Source: Zopfochytrium polystomum (Eukaryota > Chytridiomycota > Chytridiomycetes > Chytridiales > Chytridiaceae). From it: 64,000 nucleotides of DNA. The notes beneath the pieces were generated by a model. The model saw only the letters and a program-made list of their open reading frames with translations. It did not search any database and had not been told where the DNA came from. The position numbers and the translations under genes were made by a program. The stretch lies in NCBI GenBank assembly GCA_025765615.1, contig JAIVFJ010000060.1, forward strand, positions 1 through 64,000, given 5' to 3'. Numbering within the stretch: position 1 is the first letter of the stretch; each line of letters begins with the position of its first letter. Positions 44,595-59,095 of the stretch are shown here, one piece after another.

Positions 44595-45354
44595 CCCACC
44601 ACATTTGGCAAATCCCAAACATCAAAGGGGCGGTCAAGTGCCAACACCTTCATGGGGCAACACAAAGGATTCAAGAACTTTTCGAGATTTAGCGCAAAGC
44701 CAGGCCTCAATTTACGGCAGTTTTCAGCAAAACTGGTCCGAGCGTCATATAGAAAAAAAAAAACAAAAAAACAAAAACAGTGGGTTTGAATCCGACTTTT
44801 TTCAATTTTGCTATACATGTTTGTTTTTCTTTGCGTGCTCGGTCCACGGCAGTGTTTAACCCCGGTTCAGAACCGGTCATTTCAAAAGATTTGGACGAAT
44901 GCCTCGATCTGAATCCTTACCATCAATTAAACTGGTGATTTTAACGGAGTGTAGAGGGCTGTACATACGTAGCAGGAAGCAAAACTGTTAACCATCTATA
45001 GATAAAGACAGAGTGGTCACAAAGGTGGCCAACAAAGGGGCCTTGGTGTGGCAAAAGTGACTGTTGGAACAGGACATGTAGCGCCTGACTCCCTCCCGTT
45101 TACTGCGCTGCTGGCGCCATGAAGGGATGGGTCTGAATCCTTAGGATTCCCTCGTCACTCTCCAGATCAAAAACTGAACAACAATCGCCGTTTTTTATCG
45201 CAACACTGTGGGGCTGGCTGGTGAACACGTCACGACACTCCCACGGTCTGTCAAGGTATTGTCATCCAGCCTATTTTGCACTTTTTTCTTCTTTTTTTTC
45301 GCTTTTTGCTGTGTATTTTGGAGCATTTTTGATCTTTGAAGATGTGAACAAATG

Positions 45355-45707
45355 TGTTATAAATCACCCTCTGGAAGCCTCTGGAACATTCTAGAACATT
45401 CCTTCATGGAACCTTCTGGAACCTTCTGGAGCCTTCTAGAACATTCCTTCATGGAACCTTGTGGAACCTTCTGGAACCTTCTTTGCTTTCCTGACTTGTC
45501 TTGTTGTCATTGGTATCATTGGTATCATTGTATTACTAATTGCTCTTTCTGGAACTTTCTTTGAGTCTTGACAAGGAAGACTCTCAAAAGGTATAAAAGG
45601 GGGATGGGGGACCTGTCCCATCCCTCAAGTGAATTATTGTTTCCAATACAATCATCACTCCTCTCAGTTCCTTGTCTGCCTTGCCCTGTCCTGCCATGTT
45701 CCTGACA
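45355..45707 (+). mobile_element. Solo chromovirus-type LTR with perfect 5-bp target duplication
   Basis: Begins TGTTATAAATCACCCTCTGG and ends TGTTCCTGACA. The 5-bp AAATG at 45350-45354 is repeated at 45708-45712. It matches the LTR at 15071-15358 throughout and has an extra copy of the GGAACCTTCTGGAGCCTTCT block. No internal sequence remains. Confidence 0.92.
45592..45600 (+). promoter_or_regulatory. TATA box inside the solo LTR
   Basis: TATAAAAGG at the same place as in the 15-kb LTR. If still active it could direct transcription rightward toward tRNA-Arg. Confidence 0.55.
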
Positions 45708-46025
45708 AAATGAAACTTCCTTACTGCATCTTTGTGCAAAAAGCAGACACAAGGCTTGGAGCCAGGAGAGGTCTCAATTTGTCCTCTACCAAAATCTTGA
45801 TGCATTGAGAGACTGGATGACAATAAAATCCCAGTTCGCCAGAAAGCCTTTGGTGGGAAAAACAAGACATGCAAGCTGTGTGGAAGACTGCCAGTGTGCA
45901 GGCTGTGATAATTCAAACCATGATTACTCTGCAGATGTTGGCCCAGCGGAAGGGAGCAGATAGTTTTTTTCAACCATACTTTAGAGCTTACAGAATTTTA
46001 TTACAATTAAGATGGTCCATTACTA

Positions 46026-46112
46026 ACCCGTGTAGCAAAGTGGTATTGCGTCTCCCTTCTACAACTCGGGTGAGACAGGAGAAGGTCCAGGGTTCAACCC
46101 CCTGCATGGGTG
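46026..46112 (+). tRNA. tRNA-Arg(TCT) with ~15-nt intron
   Basis: The acceptor ACCCGTG pairs with CATGGGT (one G-T pair), followed by discriminator G. The D arm is GCAA...TTGC, the anticodon stem TCTCC/GGAGA and the T arm CAGGG-TTCAACC-CCCTG. The loop is CTTCTA, then about 15 intron bases, then A, giving anticodon TCT (arginine, AGA codon). Confidence 0.88.
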
Positions 46113-48473
<2,361 letters not shown>

Positions 48474-50034
48474 ATGACGCTCGTCGTCATGCCCACCGGC
48501 TCGCACCTCGTCCAACCACACCAACAACAACAAGAACGCCACGGCCAGCCCAACCACGCACAATACCAGCACAAACAGCAGCAGCAGCGGCAGCAGGAGC
48601 AACGGCACACCGCACGGACGACGCCGCATCCCCCACACCCAGCACCATCGCACTCGCGACCTCCATCCGTGTGGCCCCCATCGCAGCCACTGTCGCAGGC
48701 ACGGCGCAGCCGTCGGATAGACGGCGCCGCTTTCCTCCACCACCATGACCGCAGCGCTCGGTTCACCGTCCACTCCGCCCCCGTCCATCCCCTCCTCCCC
48801 CTCCTCCTCCTCCTCGTCCTCACCACACTCACCGCCCTCCTCCTCCCCTCCCCCACCGCCGCCTACGACTTCCAACCGGGCAACGACGGCGCCGTGCAAT
48901 GGGCGTACGGCTGCGACTTCCTCGACCTCCCCGCAGACCCGATCGTGCACAGCGTCGCGGACCCGGGCTGGCACTGCGGCCTCGCGTGCGTGCAGTACGC
49001 CGGCTGCACGCACTTCGCGTGGCAGAACCGCACCGCGACGTCCGGGCGGTGCTTCCTGCACACGGCCGCTTCCGCGTACTTTGTCGACAACAGTGGGTCG
49101 GGCGCGTTTTGCGGGTACACGGTGGTGGGGTTTACGATATTGCCGAAGCCCGCGGTCGTGCCGACCGCGACGCTCGCGCCGCCCGAGCCGTCGACGACGG
49201 TCGCGCAGGTCGAGACGTCGGTTGCGCAGAACCCAGGCGCGAACGTGCCCGTGACGTCGACGGCGACGGGGGTGGAGGCGGGACAGGGCGGCGGCGGTGA
49301 TGGGAATGGAGGAAGCGGTGGTTCGACGGGAAGTGCGGCGTCGAGCGCAACGGCAGAGAGCTCGGTGGTGCTGACGGTGAGCAACGGCATCACGATCATG
49401 GGCCCGCCGCCAAAGTCGACGACCAGCTCCGGTGGTGCCGGCGGATCCAACGGCGGTGAGACAAAAATTTTTTTGTTGTCGTCCTGTCTTTCGTGTGTTG
49501 ACGGTCTCCCCAATTGACCTTTCATCGACAGGCTCGGGCTCCGCAAACAACAACAACAACAGCAACCCCACCTCCGGCGGCAGCCCGCCGCTGGGCGGGT
49601 CCACCTCTACATCCTCCTCGCCACCGCTCGCGCTCATCCTCGCCATCGCCGCCGCCGTCCTTTCCGCCGCGGCGCTGGGCGTCGGCGTCGCACTCCTCCT
49701 ACGGCAGCGGCGACTGCGTCGCGCCGGCGACGGCGGGCCGGACCGAAAGGCGTACCGCGTGTCGATCGCGTCGTCGGTCGAGTCCAACATCTTCCGGACG
49801 TCGTCGTCGGCGCCGGCGACCGCGGGGTCGGGCGCCAGTACTGCGCAGCGGTCGTCGTCGGCGTCGGCGTCGGCGTCGACGCCGACGTCGACGGGGTCGT
49901 TGGCGCGGTCGCTGGCAAGCCCGGACGAGGGCGGTGCGTCGGGGGCGGCGGCGGCGGCGGCGGGGAGGAGGTCGCTGTCGGTGACGACGCCGAGCACGAG
50001 GAGCTTTGGGGTGCTGAGCGCGACGAGCGTGTGA
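48474..50034 (+). CDS. Single-pass membrane protein with PAN/Apple-like ectodomain
   Basis: Exons 48474-49455 and 49532-50034 (intron GTGAGA...GACAG) join in frame, giving about 494 residues from the ATG at 48474. A Gln/His/Pro-rich N-terminus of about 100 residues precedes a Leu-rich hydrophobic segment (HPLLPLLLLLVLTTLTALLL), which ends like a signal peptide (SPTAA-YDF). The ectodomain has six cysteines (WAYGCDFLD, HCGLACVQYAGCTHFAWQN, GRCFLH, FCGYTV), the spacing and CTHFAW core of PAN/Apple modules that bind protein or carbohydrate. A Ser/Thr/Gly stalk leads to a C-terminal membrane helix (LALILAIAAAVLSAAALGVG) and a Ser-rich basic tail. The hydrophobic segment is far from the ATG, so the true start may be in an upstream exon. 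Confidence 0.78.
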
Positions 50035-50652
50035 GGAATTTTAGATGGGGAGGTGCGGAGTAGTAAGCTTCGGGCGAGGAAGAGTAAGGAGAAGGGGAAA
50101 GAGCCTCTCTCTTATTTTCGTTTTGTTTTTTCGTTTTCTTTCTTTTTTTTTTGGTTTCCCCGTGCCACTACCTTTTTCATTCCTGTGTAGCCGCGACATC
50201 ACCCCTCTGGCAGTTTATTCCCCCAACCCCTACCCGAAGAGCGCGTCCCCCAACACACTTTGCCGCTCCTTTTTTCTTTTCATCCCGTTTCCTATACTGT
50301 TAAAAAAGGGAAAGAACCTGTTTCCCTCTCTATCTCTCGTGCCTTCTTTCCCAAACAATATTGTTCTCCCCCTCCTTCACACCCAAGCGCCGCGCGCGGG
50401 AAAAAAAAATAGACGCCGTAACAATGTGTGTTCTTTTGATTTGGTTGAATAAAATGGAAAAGAGAACGAAAGAACTATGTTTTCGCGATGTGGAAGAAGT
50501 CATGGAGAGGGTAGCATAATGTATTTATGTACAAGGTATCATAGTGATCGAAGCCGCGGAGTTTGCTCCAAGCCTTGACGATTGAGAAGAACGCGAATCT
50601 TCCACGCGTCATGCAAAAAGGAGGCACTGTTCCCGACTGTCTGTCTGTCTGC

Positions 50653-50686
<34 letters not shown>

Positions 50687-50805
50687 GTCTGTCTCTGTCT
50701 CTGCCTCGGTCTGTGTTTGCTCTGGTCCCGCTGGTTCAGCCCGAGCCACGTCCTTCAAAAATCATCCTCGTCCCGCCACCAACCAACCAACCAACCACGC
50801 CGATA
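50035..50805. other. Spacer between the membrane-protein and coiled-coil genes
   Basis: T-rich and C-rich 3'-UTR-like sequence, an AATAAA at about 50448 suited to polyadenylation, then a CTGT/CT repeat (50637-50703) just before the next gene. Confidence 0.45.
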
Positions 50806-53800
50806 ATGACGACGACCCCAACATCGCCGGCGCAGGCGGCGCCGTCGTCGTCGTCGTTGGCTCCTTCATCGGCGGCGGCATCCCGATCCTCGTCGGCCTC
50901 GGCCAAGAAACTGCGCCCGCCACCGCAACCACAACCACAAACACAACCACATCCACCACCACAATCATCATCGTCGTCGTCATCGGCAACACTACTCGTC
51001 CCGCCTCCACCGTCCCTCGCAGCCTCACGCTCCGTGTCGTCGTCATCCTCCCTTTCATCCTCCTCCTCCCACCTCTCTCGCACCCCCTCGCACTCCTCCG
51101 CCCTGTCCCGCGCCCGATCCAGAGACCCCGCCGGCGCCCGGCGGCCGAAACAGCCGCAGTCCGCGGTCGCCACGACGGCAGCAGCGGGTGTCATGGGCCT
51201 GCCCGCGCCCGCCGCCATGGCCAGAACGCCATCCTCGTCCTCCTCCCTGGTCCACCACAACATGCGAACCGCTGCCGCGGCCTCGTCCGTCAGCGGATCG
51301 AAGCGATCGCCCGAGTACCAGGCCTTGTCGCTGGCCTCGTGGATGTCGGATAACAACAAGCGCATGTCCAGCAAGCGATGTAAGTGTTCGCTTACCTCCC
51401 TTTTTTTCCTTTTTTTCTTTCTTTTTTTTTTTTCCCTTGTGCCGAAAACCACCCCACACACACGCACGCACACAGCCCACCCATTGGTAATCCCTATTTT
51501 TTTTTTTCTTTTTTCTTCCCTTCATTGTCAGCCACCGATGCCGAGTCCGTCGTGCGATCGCCGTCGATCCGCGGGGGCGCGCTGGGCGGCGGCGGCAGCA
51601 AGCCCGCCTTCCGCGCCGACGAAAGCGTAAAGTGGAAGAAGGAGGCGGAAAAGTGGCAGGACCAGTACGAGCGCCAGATGATGGTCCACAAGCGCCGCAT
51701 GGCCGTCCTCGAGGACAAGATTTCCAAGCTGGACGGCGCCCTGCAGAACGCCCAGCGCGAAAAGAATTTGGTGCAGGCGTCGCTCGCGTCCAAAGAGAAG
51801 GACATTGTCGAGCTGCAGCATCGTGAGCACGCACTCAAGTCGAATGTGAGTGGTTGTTCTCTCGCCGTCCGTTTTTTTTTTTTTTTTGATGACACCCGTT
51901 TATTCCCCCCCACCTCCCCCCCGATGCACTGCAGTTGGCCAAGTCCGACAAGTCGTCTATTCTATTTCACGATAAGGCTACTCGCGCTCTCGCGTTGGAG
52001 AGAAAGGTGACCGACCTTCAAAGGACCACCGGCCGCATCCGATCTGTCGCAGACAAAAAGTCGTCCGCTGTCGATCGCCTTTTGAAAGAGAGAGAAGAAT
52101 TGGAATCGATCATCGACAACCTAAGACTCCAGTTCGAGGATCTCTCGGCAGAGAACCTTCGGCAAGTTCGAGACTTGCGCGAAGTCGAAGTCGCGAAAGC
52201 CATGCTCGAGGGGAAAATAAAAGACCTCGAAGAGCGGTTGCAGCTAGCCACAGACTCGTCCGCGTCCGTGGACTCAAAGTACGTCGACCAAATCAGGGAC
52301 CTCGAGGACCGGGAAGAGGTTCTTCGAAAGGACAAGACGGAGCTCGAAGTGCGTTTGGAGGCCGTGGAACTGTCTCTTGCTGCTGCACGTGGCGAGCGCG
52401 ACCTCGAACGAAGTCGCGTCAGAGAGCTGGAGGAGCAAATCGAGAAGGACGAGGCAAAGCTGGCCGAGTTGACCACCATAACCCTCAAGTGGGAGAGCGA
52501 AAAGAAGGGGTTTGAAGCAAAGCTTGCGAGCTATCGCCAGCAGCTCGAGTCGGCGACCTCCGTCCGCGATATTTCTATCAAAGATTTAGAGCGCATGCGG
52601 TCGCTCCTGTCGTCCACTCAGACGGAGAACACGATGCTGCGGGACAATATAATCGAGCTGGCGGCAGAGAAGGAGGACTATGCGAAGCGGCTTGCGCAGC
52701 TGGAGGAGCTGAGCAACGCTCAAGTGCAAGGGTACACCGAGGTCATCGAAAGCCTGCGGGAAGCCCTCGATGTTCGTCAAAGGGAGACCGACCAGGGCAT
52801 GGAAGCACGGAATCATCAGCTGGCGGAACTAACAGGACATTTGCAGCTCGCCATGGAGGAGCTTCAAAGCCGGCAGGAGCAGATCGACGCGGCGCTCCAA
52901 GAGTCGGAACTGTGGCGAGGCGAAATCGAGCAGCTGAAGATGGGCTTGATGATCGCTCAGGAGCAAGAGAATTTATGGAGAGAGCGAGTCCAAAACCTCG
53001 AGGACGTCAAGGTAGACCTCGAATCGACCGTTGGGAAACTGGAATCAGACTTGGCCGAAGCGAATCGCGAGCTGGAAGAGCTTCGGAGCGCGCTGTCGTC
53101 AATGTCGGAGAGAAGCACCGAACTCGAATCAGAGGTTTACCGACTCACCGCGACGCTGCAAGAGGTCCAGAACGAGCTGGAGGAGGCTCGGAGGGAGCAC
53201 GAGGTGGTCATTGAGGAGCAGTCGGTGCGGATACAAGAGCTGTCCGAGCAGGTTGACGACGAGCGCAAGTTCCGGGACGGCCAACGAGACATGACCGAGT
53301 TCCGCATCAAAATGATCGACGCGGACGCGCAGGACAAGATCGCGGAGCACTTGAAGCGCGTGGCCGAATGCGAGAGCCGTCTGCAGGATGCGCAGTCCCA
53401 CTTGGACGCGAAAACCGCAGAGATGGAGGCGGTGATGGAGTCGCACCGGGCCGAGCTGGGCCAGACAAAGTTTTCGCTCGTCGAGGCGGAAGACACCATC
53501 GCCCAGTACCGGGAGCGCGTGTACGACGCCGACATGGCGCTGGAGGCTGCGATGGCGCAGAGCGAGGCGCTCGAAAGGAAGCGCATGTCCGACCAGCTCA
53601 AGTTTGCCGCCGACCTGAAATCCGCGACGGAGGCGCAGGCCTCTGTCGTCGAGGGCCTCCAGAAGCGGATTGCGGAGCTCGAGGCCAAGATCGCTGCGCT
53701 GGAGGCGGCGGCGGACGGCGCTTTGGATACGCGTCCGGGAGACGGACCGGTCCTGGCGGATGACGAGCAGCTCGCGCGCTCGGAACTGGACAGACTGAGA

Positions 53801-55526
53801 GCGGAGGTCGCCGCCCTTCGCGACACGGAGTCCAGGCTTCGGCGCGATCTCGAAGCCGCTCAGCGAGCGCTCGAGGCGGCCAACGCCGAGATTTTGCGAC
53901 TGTCAGAGAGGGCGGCGGCGGTCGCGGATCGAAGACCGCCGGTGGACCCCGAGCTGATCGCCCTCAATCTGGAAAACTCTCGGCGGGACCTGATGCGCAT
54001 GTCTGAAATGTCGGACATGACCGAGGCGGAGCTGGAGTCCAAGCTTGTACAAATGATGGAGTTTACAGCGGACCTGGACTCCAAGGTGGCAGAGATGACG
54101 GCCGACCTGGAGTCGGAGAGAGCCGCGATGGCTCGCCTCACTGTCGAGCTCGACGACAAGACGGCGCAGCTCGCGGCCATGGACCTGCAACACCGGGAGG
54201 AGGTGGACGCCCTCAATGAGGAGCTCGAAAAGCGGGACGCGGTGATGGCGGACCTCCGGACAGTCGCCACGTCGGCGGAGGAGAAGCTCTCAGAGATCCG
54301 CAAGGAGCTCGCGGAGCTAGAGGCCTCGTTGGAGGAAGAGCGGCTGGCGCACGTGGCGACGCTGTCGAGGGCGCGGCAGCTCGAGAGCCTGCTCGAGTCG
54401 GAGCGCAAGGCGCACGGCTCCCTGGCGTCGCCCACCTTGTCCGACGAAGCGTCGGTCGCGGACAGCATGACGACGTTGGACGCGGAACTGGGCAAGGCCA
54501 CGTCAGAGTTGTTGGAGGAGAGGCGCCTGCACAACTCGACGTTGGCGCGGATCGAGGAGCTGGAGCGGAGCATGTCGCCGTTCCCGTTCCCTGCGGACGT
54601 CCCCGACGTCTTGTCTCCGCCGGCGGCGGCGGCTGCTTCCGAGGGCGGCAGCAGCAGCAGCAGCAGCGCCTTTGCGCACCAGCGGTTATCGTACGAGCGC
54701 CTGCAGCGAGACCTGGGCTCGCTCACGCGCAAGCTGCAAGCCGAAGTCGGAAGCGCACGACGGCACGCGGACGCGACTGGCGGAGGTGCTGTCGCAGCTG
54801 GAGACGGAGCAAGGCGCGCACCGGCAGTCGCGGGCCAAGCTGAGCGAGCTAGAGGACAGCCTCGCGCGGGAGCGCGCCGCGCACGGCGAGTCCAAGGTCG
54901 AGGCGCAGGCGCTCCAGGTCACGCTGGACACGGAGCGCAAGGCGCTCGACCACGCCCGCACAGAGGCCGAGGAGCGCCGACGGTCGTACTCGCTGGTCGC
55001 CGCGGACTTGCAGGCAAAGATTGCGGAGCTCGCGGCCTCGCTGCAGGCAGAGGTCGCCAGCAGTCGCGCAAAGGACGCGCGCATCGCGCAACTGCACGGC
55101 GTGCTCGACGTCGAGCGCGAGCGGGTCCCGGGGGCGGCGTCACGCTCGGCGTCGCCGTCGCCGGCGCCGCACGTTGTGGCGTCGTCGCAGATGCGGGCGT
55201 CGCCCACGCCGTCGCTGGAGGGCAGCCGCGTGGACAGCGCCGACGTTGTCGACACGGACCTTGCGGGTAGCCGCGGCGGCGGCGCCGGGGCGGTTGGACT
55301 GCAGCGGCTGACGCGCGACCTGACGCAGGCGATCGAGGAGCGCGACGCGCGCATCCGCGGGCTCGAAGGGCGCGCGGAGGAGGTGTCCACTGAGGCCGGG
55401 CTGAAGGACGGCGTCATCCGGTCGCTGTCGGAGAGGCTTCAGCAGCAGCAGCAGCAGCTCGGGAGCGAGCAGGAGGAGGCCGTTGAGGGCGCGGCCGCCG
55501 CCGCCGAGCCGGATGTGGCGAACTAA
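50806..55526 (+). CDS. Large coiled-coil protein, interrupted by one frameshift
   Basis: Exons 50806-51379, 51532-51845 and 51935-55526 join in frame (GTAAGT and GTGAGT donors). Residues 1-190 are Ser/Pro/Ala-rich and disordered. From about residue 215 (VKWKKEAEKWQDQYERQM) a heptad-rich coiled coil runs for over 1000 residues. The frame then reads into Ala/Arg/Gly-rich nonsense after LTRKLQAEVGSA (about 54755). One base later, the frame starting with codons such as ACG CGA CTG GCG restores RTRLAEVLSQLETEQ and continues to SERLQQQQQQLGSEQEE and a stop at 55524-55526. The intact product would be about 1490 residues. No motor or other catalytic domain is seen. It is probably a cytoskeletal or organelle scaffold, like myosin-tail or golgin-type proteins, but no ortholog can be named. 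Confidence 0.82.
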
Positions 55527-57009
55527 AGAGCTGTGCTTTTTTTTTTTGCGTTGTGTGTGTATGTGTGTTGGCGGGGGAGGGGTAGTGCGCGCGGAGAAAA
55601 GCGGGGAAAAGGCGGATAGGGGCAGTGCGAATAACCCTAACCCTACTTCCTGACGGCTCTGCGTTTTGACCTCTCTGTTTTTTCACTTACCTATATTTTT
55701 TTTTATATTTTTCTCGGTTGGGTTAAAAAGAAAACGAGAAGCGCATGCAAGCGTCTATGCCTTTTTTTTCTTTTGCTTTTTTTTTCCCCTCTTGTCACCA
55801 CCTTTCGGCAATGGTACCTTTGCCCCTTGCCCTTGCCCTTTCCCCCCCGACGACGACGACGACGACGCCAAAGCTCACCCGTGGTCTTTTACGAAACCTC
55901 GTGCTCTTTTTTGTCGCGCTCTCTTTTCTCTCCCCACCCCCGAACTCTTTCTCTTTTGTTCTCCGCCGCGCAACACACGACGCGCCTTTGTTTTTTCTCC
56001 CATCCGCCCCGCCGTCTCTCGCTCATCCTCATCCTTCGCAGCCCCCCACATAGTTTGCGTTCAACTAACCGTGTTACCCCACCCCTTGTTTTTTTTTTTT
56101 CCTCTTCCTATTTTCTTTCTTCTGTTTTCCCCCTTGGTTTTTTGGTCTCCCTTTTTGCTTTTCGCTTCCATTGGGACGTCATTAATAGGCACTCCTCCCC
56201 ACTACCCGACCCGGCCGCACTCCCACCCGGCCTCTGCTTACCCCTGCTCATTGCTTTTTCTTTCTTTTCTTTTTTGGTTCCCCCTTCCACATCCTTCCTC
56301 CTCCCTCCCAACCCCTTGCCATAACACATACACTATCGCACCGAGCCTTTTTCGCCGCTCCTTCCCCCCCCACCCCCACCCGCCCCCCCCTACCCTCTCA
56401 AGCTTCCCCCGTTTCAGGAGTGTTGACTTTTGACTTCTTTTTTTTTTTTTTTTTGTTTTCTTGTTTCCCTGTTTCTTTTGCTTTCAACTTTTTTGCTTGG
56501 AGAAGAAAAAATACGAAGAATTCCCCACATATCAGTGCTCCGTTTCTTTGGTAGGATGACGCTCCCCATCTTTGCGGCTTCTGAGGTCGAAGGCGAAATA
56601 AAAATGAATTCTGTCTGTCTGATAGACTGGAATTACCCTTCGCGTTATGAATCCACCCCAACCAAATCCCCCTCTTGCGTCTACTAATTGTCTAACCTTG
56701 ACGCAATTACGGAGCCCAAACCCAGCAACAGCCGGTTGAAGTCTGGTCTCTTCAAAATCCACCCAGTTGGTTGGGGACGCGGTTTAAGCCTGCTAAACTC
56801 CCGCGCCTCATCAAGGAGGATTGGTTCCAGTCTGCTCTGTTACATATTTTTTAAGGCCGCGTTGGGAAACTACGAGTGCGTGTGTGTGCCCCAAAGTCAA
56901 CTAGACTCGAGCATTAGCGCGGAGCGCAGTCGTCGTGGCCCCCCAGCGCTGACCGCAAACGCCAGCCCAGGCGGCTGCATCTCCTTGTCCGGCGTCTTTG
57001 ACCTGTAAC
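55527..57009. other. Pyrimidine-rich spacer, no gene seen
   Basis: T-rich and C-rich sequence to 56480, then mixed sequence. A two-unit TAACCCTAACCCT at 55632-55645 is too short to be telomeric. Short ORFs lack domains. Confidence 0.45.
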
Positions 57010-59095
57010 CACGGAGAGAGGGGTCGTGAGCGAGGGCGAGATTGTTGAAAAATGAAAAAGTAAGTACGGAGATCACACTTAACAGCCTCAAACACGCTGT
57101 TACCGTTTTTATTTTTATTTTCCTTTTTTCAATTTTTTCTTGCACTTCACACGCCGCCCAATCGCATCAAGTTGCCACCCTCGCGGTTGTACCGTTGTGA
57201 ACGAACCTTCCTCCCACTCCCCGCAGGCAGCCTCGATCTCGAAGGGTCGACGACGACGACGACGCAATTTTCCTGTGCAGACTGCCTCTCCTGTGTCATG
57301 GACTCACATTGGTGACGACGAGGGCGACCACTCTCAGCCTCCAATTCGTACTGCGCCATCACTGCGCCGCGTGGTCGCCCTTGTTGCCATCGAGAATTAC
57401 CAGTTCGACCCGACGTACATTCCCTGGGTGAGGAGGGGTGACCAAAGAGGTGTGCTGATCCGTGGGAAGGAGGCAACAGGCTCGTGGTGCTGGCTGGACC
57501 TTGGGAACGGAAGGACCACGCACATCACATCACAAAAGCTCCTTGGACGTCTTGTCACCATCCCTGGAACAGACCTCCCGCTGCACTCGGAAAGGACACT
57601 GTCAGTGCCACTGGCCATAGCACGCTCGATCCACCACTGGGACGCTGCGAGCGGGAGTCTTGTTGAGCTGCAACCAAACCCGTTGGACCAAGCAGAGCTG
57701 CAAGGCAGACTTTCGCGTCTGTCAACTGCAATTCATTGCTGTGGCATCTCCGGACGGTGCGGCGTGGCTGTGGTTCGCGCATTTGACAGCCACTAAAATT
57801 GCAGCGTGCCGTGCAAGTCCCGTGCTTGACTCTTCAGGTGCGATTGTTTCCCACAATCTCACCTTTGCTGGTGCGACATTCATCTCCAAGTTTGTGGAGG
57901 GTGGGCTGTGGTTCAGTAGGGCATTTGGTACTGAGGTCTGCGTCGTCACAATGCACGCCAAGGGATCACCCGAGCATCAGGAGCACGTAAGAGCGGTGCG
58001 CATAACTGATGGTGCTGTGATTGTGGACCAGGTGATGGACGTTTACGGTGATGTTCTCATTGTCGGCACAAAGCTTGTTGTTGCAAATACTGTTGATGCA
58101 ACTGGGGTGGACTTTACTGTTCTTAACTTGGCAGCAGCTGCCTATAAATCCACTGCGGCCATTTGCAGCAGCACAATGTTGGAACTCAAGATGTGGGACG
58201 AATGCTCTGTTGATACCAAGACGGACTTTTCAACCCCTACATCTTTGTCTGTTGCTGCAGACTTGGCTGTCTTTTGTGCAGACAGTATTGAGAAGTGTGT
58301 CTGCTTGGATGTTTGGAAGTGCAAGTGTTAAAGGTTTTCTGCAGAGAGCTTGCCTGAAAGGAATCGCTTGGGACTGATTGCTTTGTATGAGGAGGTTGAT
58401 GGTGCCCTTAGTGCTGCATTCTCTCAAACTCCTTTAGCAAAGCCTTAGCTGGAGCCAAACACAAGCAAGCTTGTCGCAGTTTCAAGGGGAAGTTTGATCA
58501 ATTCACTGATCTCCAAGGGGATGTTTGTTGTAACCACCAACTACCCTGCTGATGCTTCCAAGGCTGATTAAGAAAGAAGAATTGGTGCACAATAAATAGC
58601 ACACAATTTAACATGGGAATAGAAGCGTTTCAAGTGTCTGTTGAAGAAAACCTCTTTTTTTTTTTTGTTTTGTTTTGCTCCACATCAAGAGTTTGACAGT
58701 GCATGGAACTTTATTCTGCAGAGCGTACTTTATCGAGCCATTGCCTTCATACCAATATTGTGAAGGTCTCAAATGCTTTGTGGGATTTAATATTAAGCCT
58801 TTCCCATTATCCCAGTGTTGTGGAAATTTGACTAAGGTTTCAAATCAATGCAGGCTATTGTACTTCGATGTGCATATTATTGTTGTTGAACGTAGACCAA
58901 GCTGATGTGGCACGGCGCACACTGCACAAAGATGGATCTGTCCGGATAGTACAAGCGCTTGCGGCTATGTTCGACATGTACCTCGAAAGTCTCGATGTAG
59001 ACACCACATCCCTAAACGCTTCTGCTAGACCGCAAGATTTTTATGCTTCAACAACCCAGTTTCGAAAAGTGAGGCGAGCACGGTATTCTACTTGC
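57010..59095 (+). repeat. Right arm of the ~2-kb inverted duplication
   Basis: Colinear with the minus strand of 24828-26795. The left border contains a short copy of the F-box gene's last bases (GAGAGGGGTCGTGAGCGAGG), which is not a gene end here. The right border lies inside copia RT sequence (GAGCACGGTATTC), which continues here but not in the left arm. Confidence 0.88.
57296..58448 (+). pseudogene. Unrecognised gene with propeller-like strands, right copy
   Basis: The first half is one open frame: VALVAIENYQFDPTYIPWVR, GSWCWLDLGNGRTTHI, then LLGRLVTIPGTDLPLHSE and ARSIHHWDAASGSLVELQPN. It loses frame after about 57715, where the neighbouring frame gives LQFIAVASPDGAAWLWFAHL and continues through FAGATFISKFVEGGLWFSR to KCKC. 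There a TAA (58329-58331) replaces the Tyr codon of the left copy. The remainder (RFSAESLPERNRLGL...) ends at TAG 58446-58448. This copy is thus broken by a frameshift and a nonsense codon, but keeps ~30 bases that the left copy lost. Function is unknown. Confidence 0.5.

Noticed and set aside
55632..55645. Telomeric repeat (TAACCC)n
   Set aside because: Only about two units, inside pyrimidine-rich spacer between genes.
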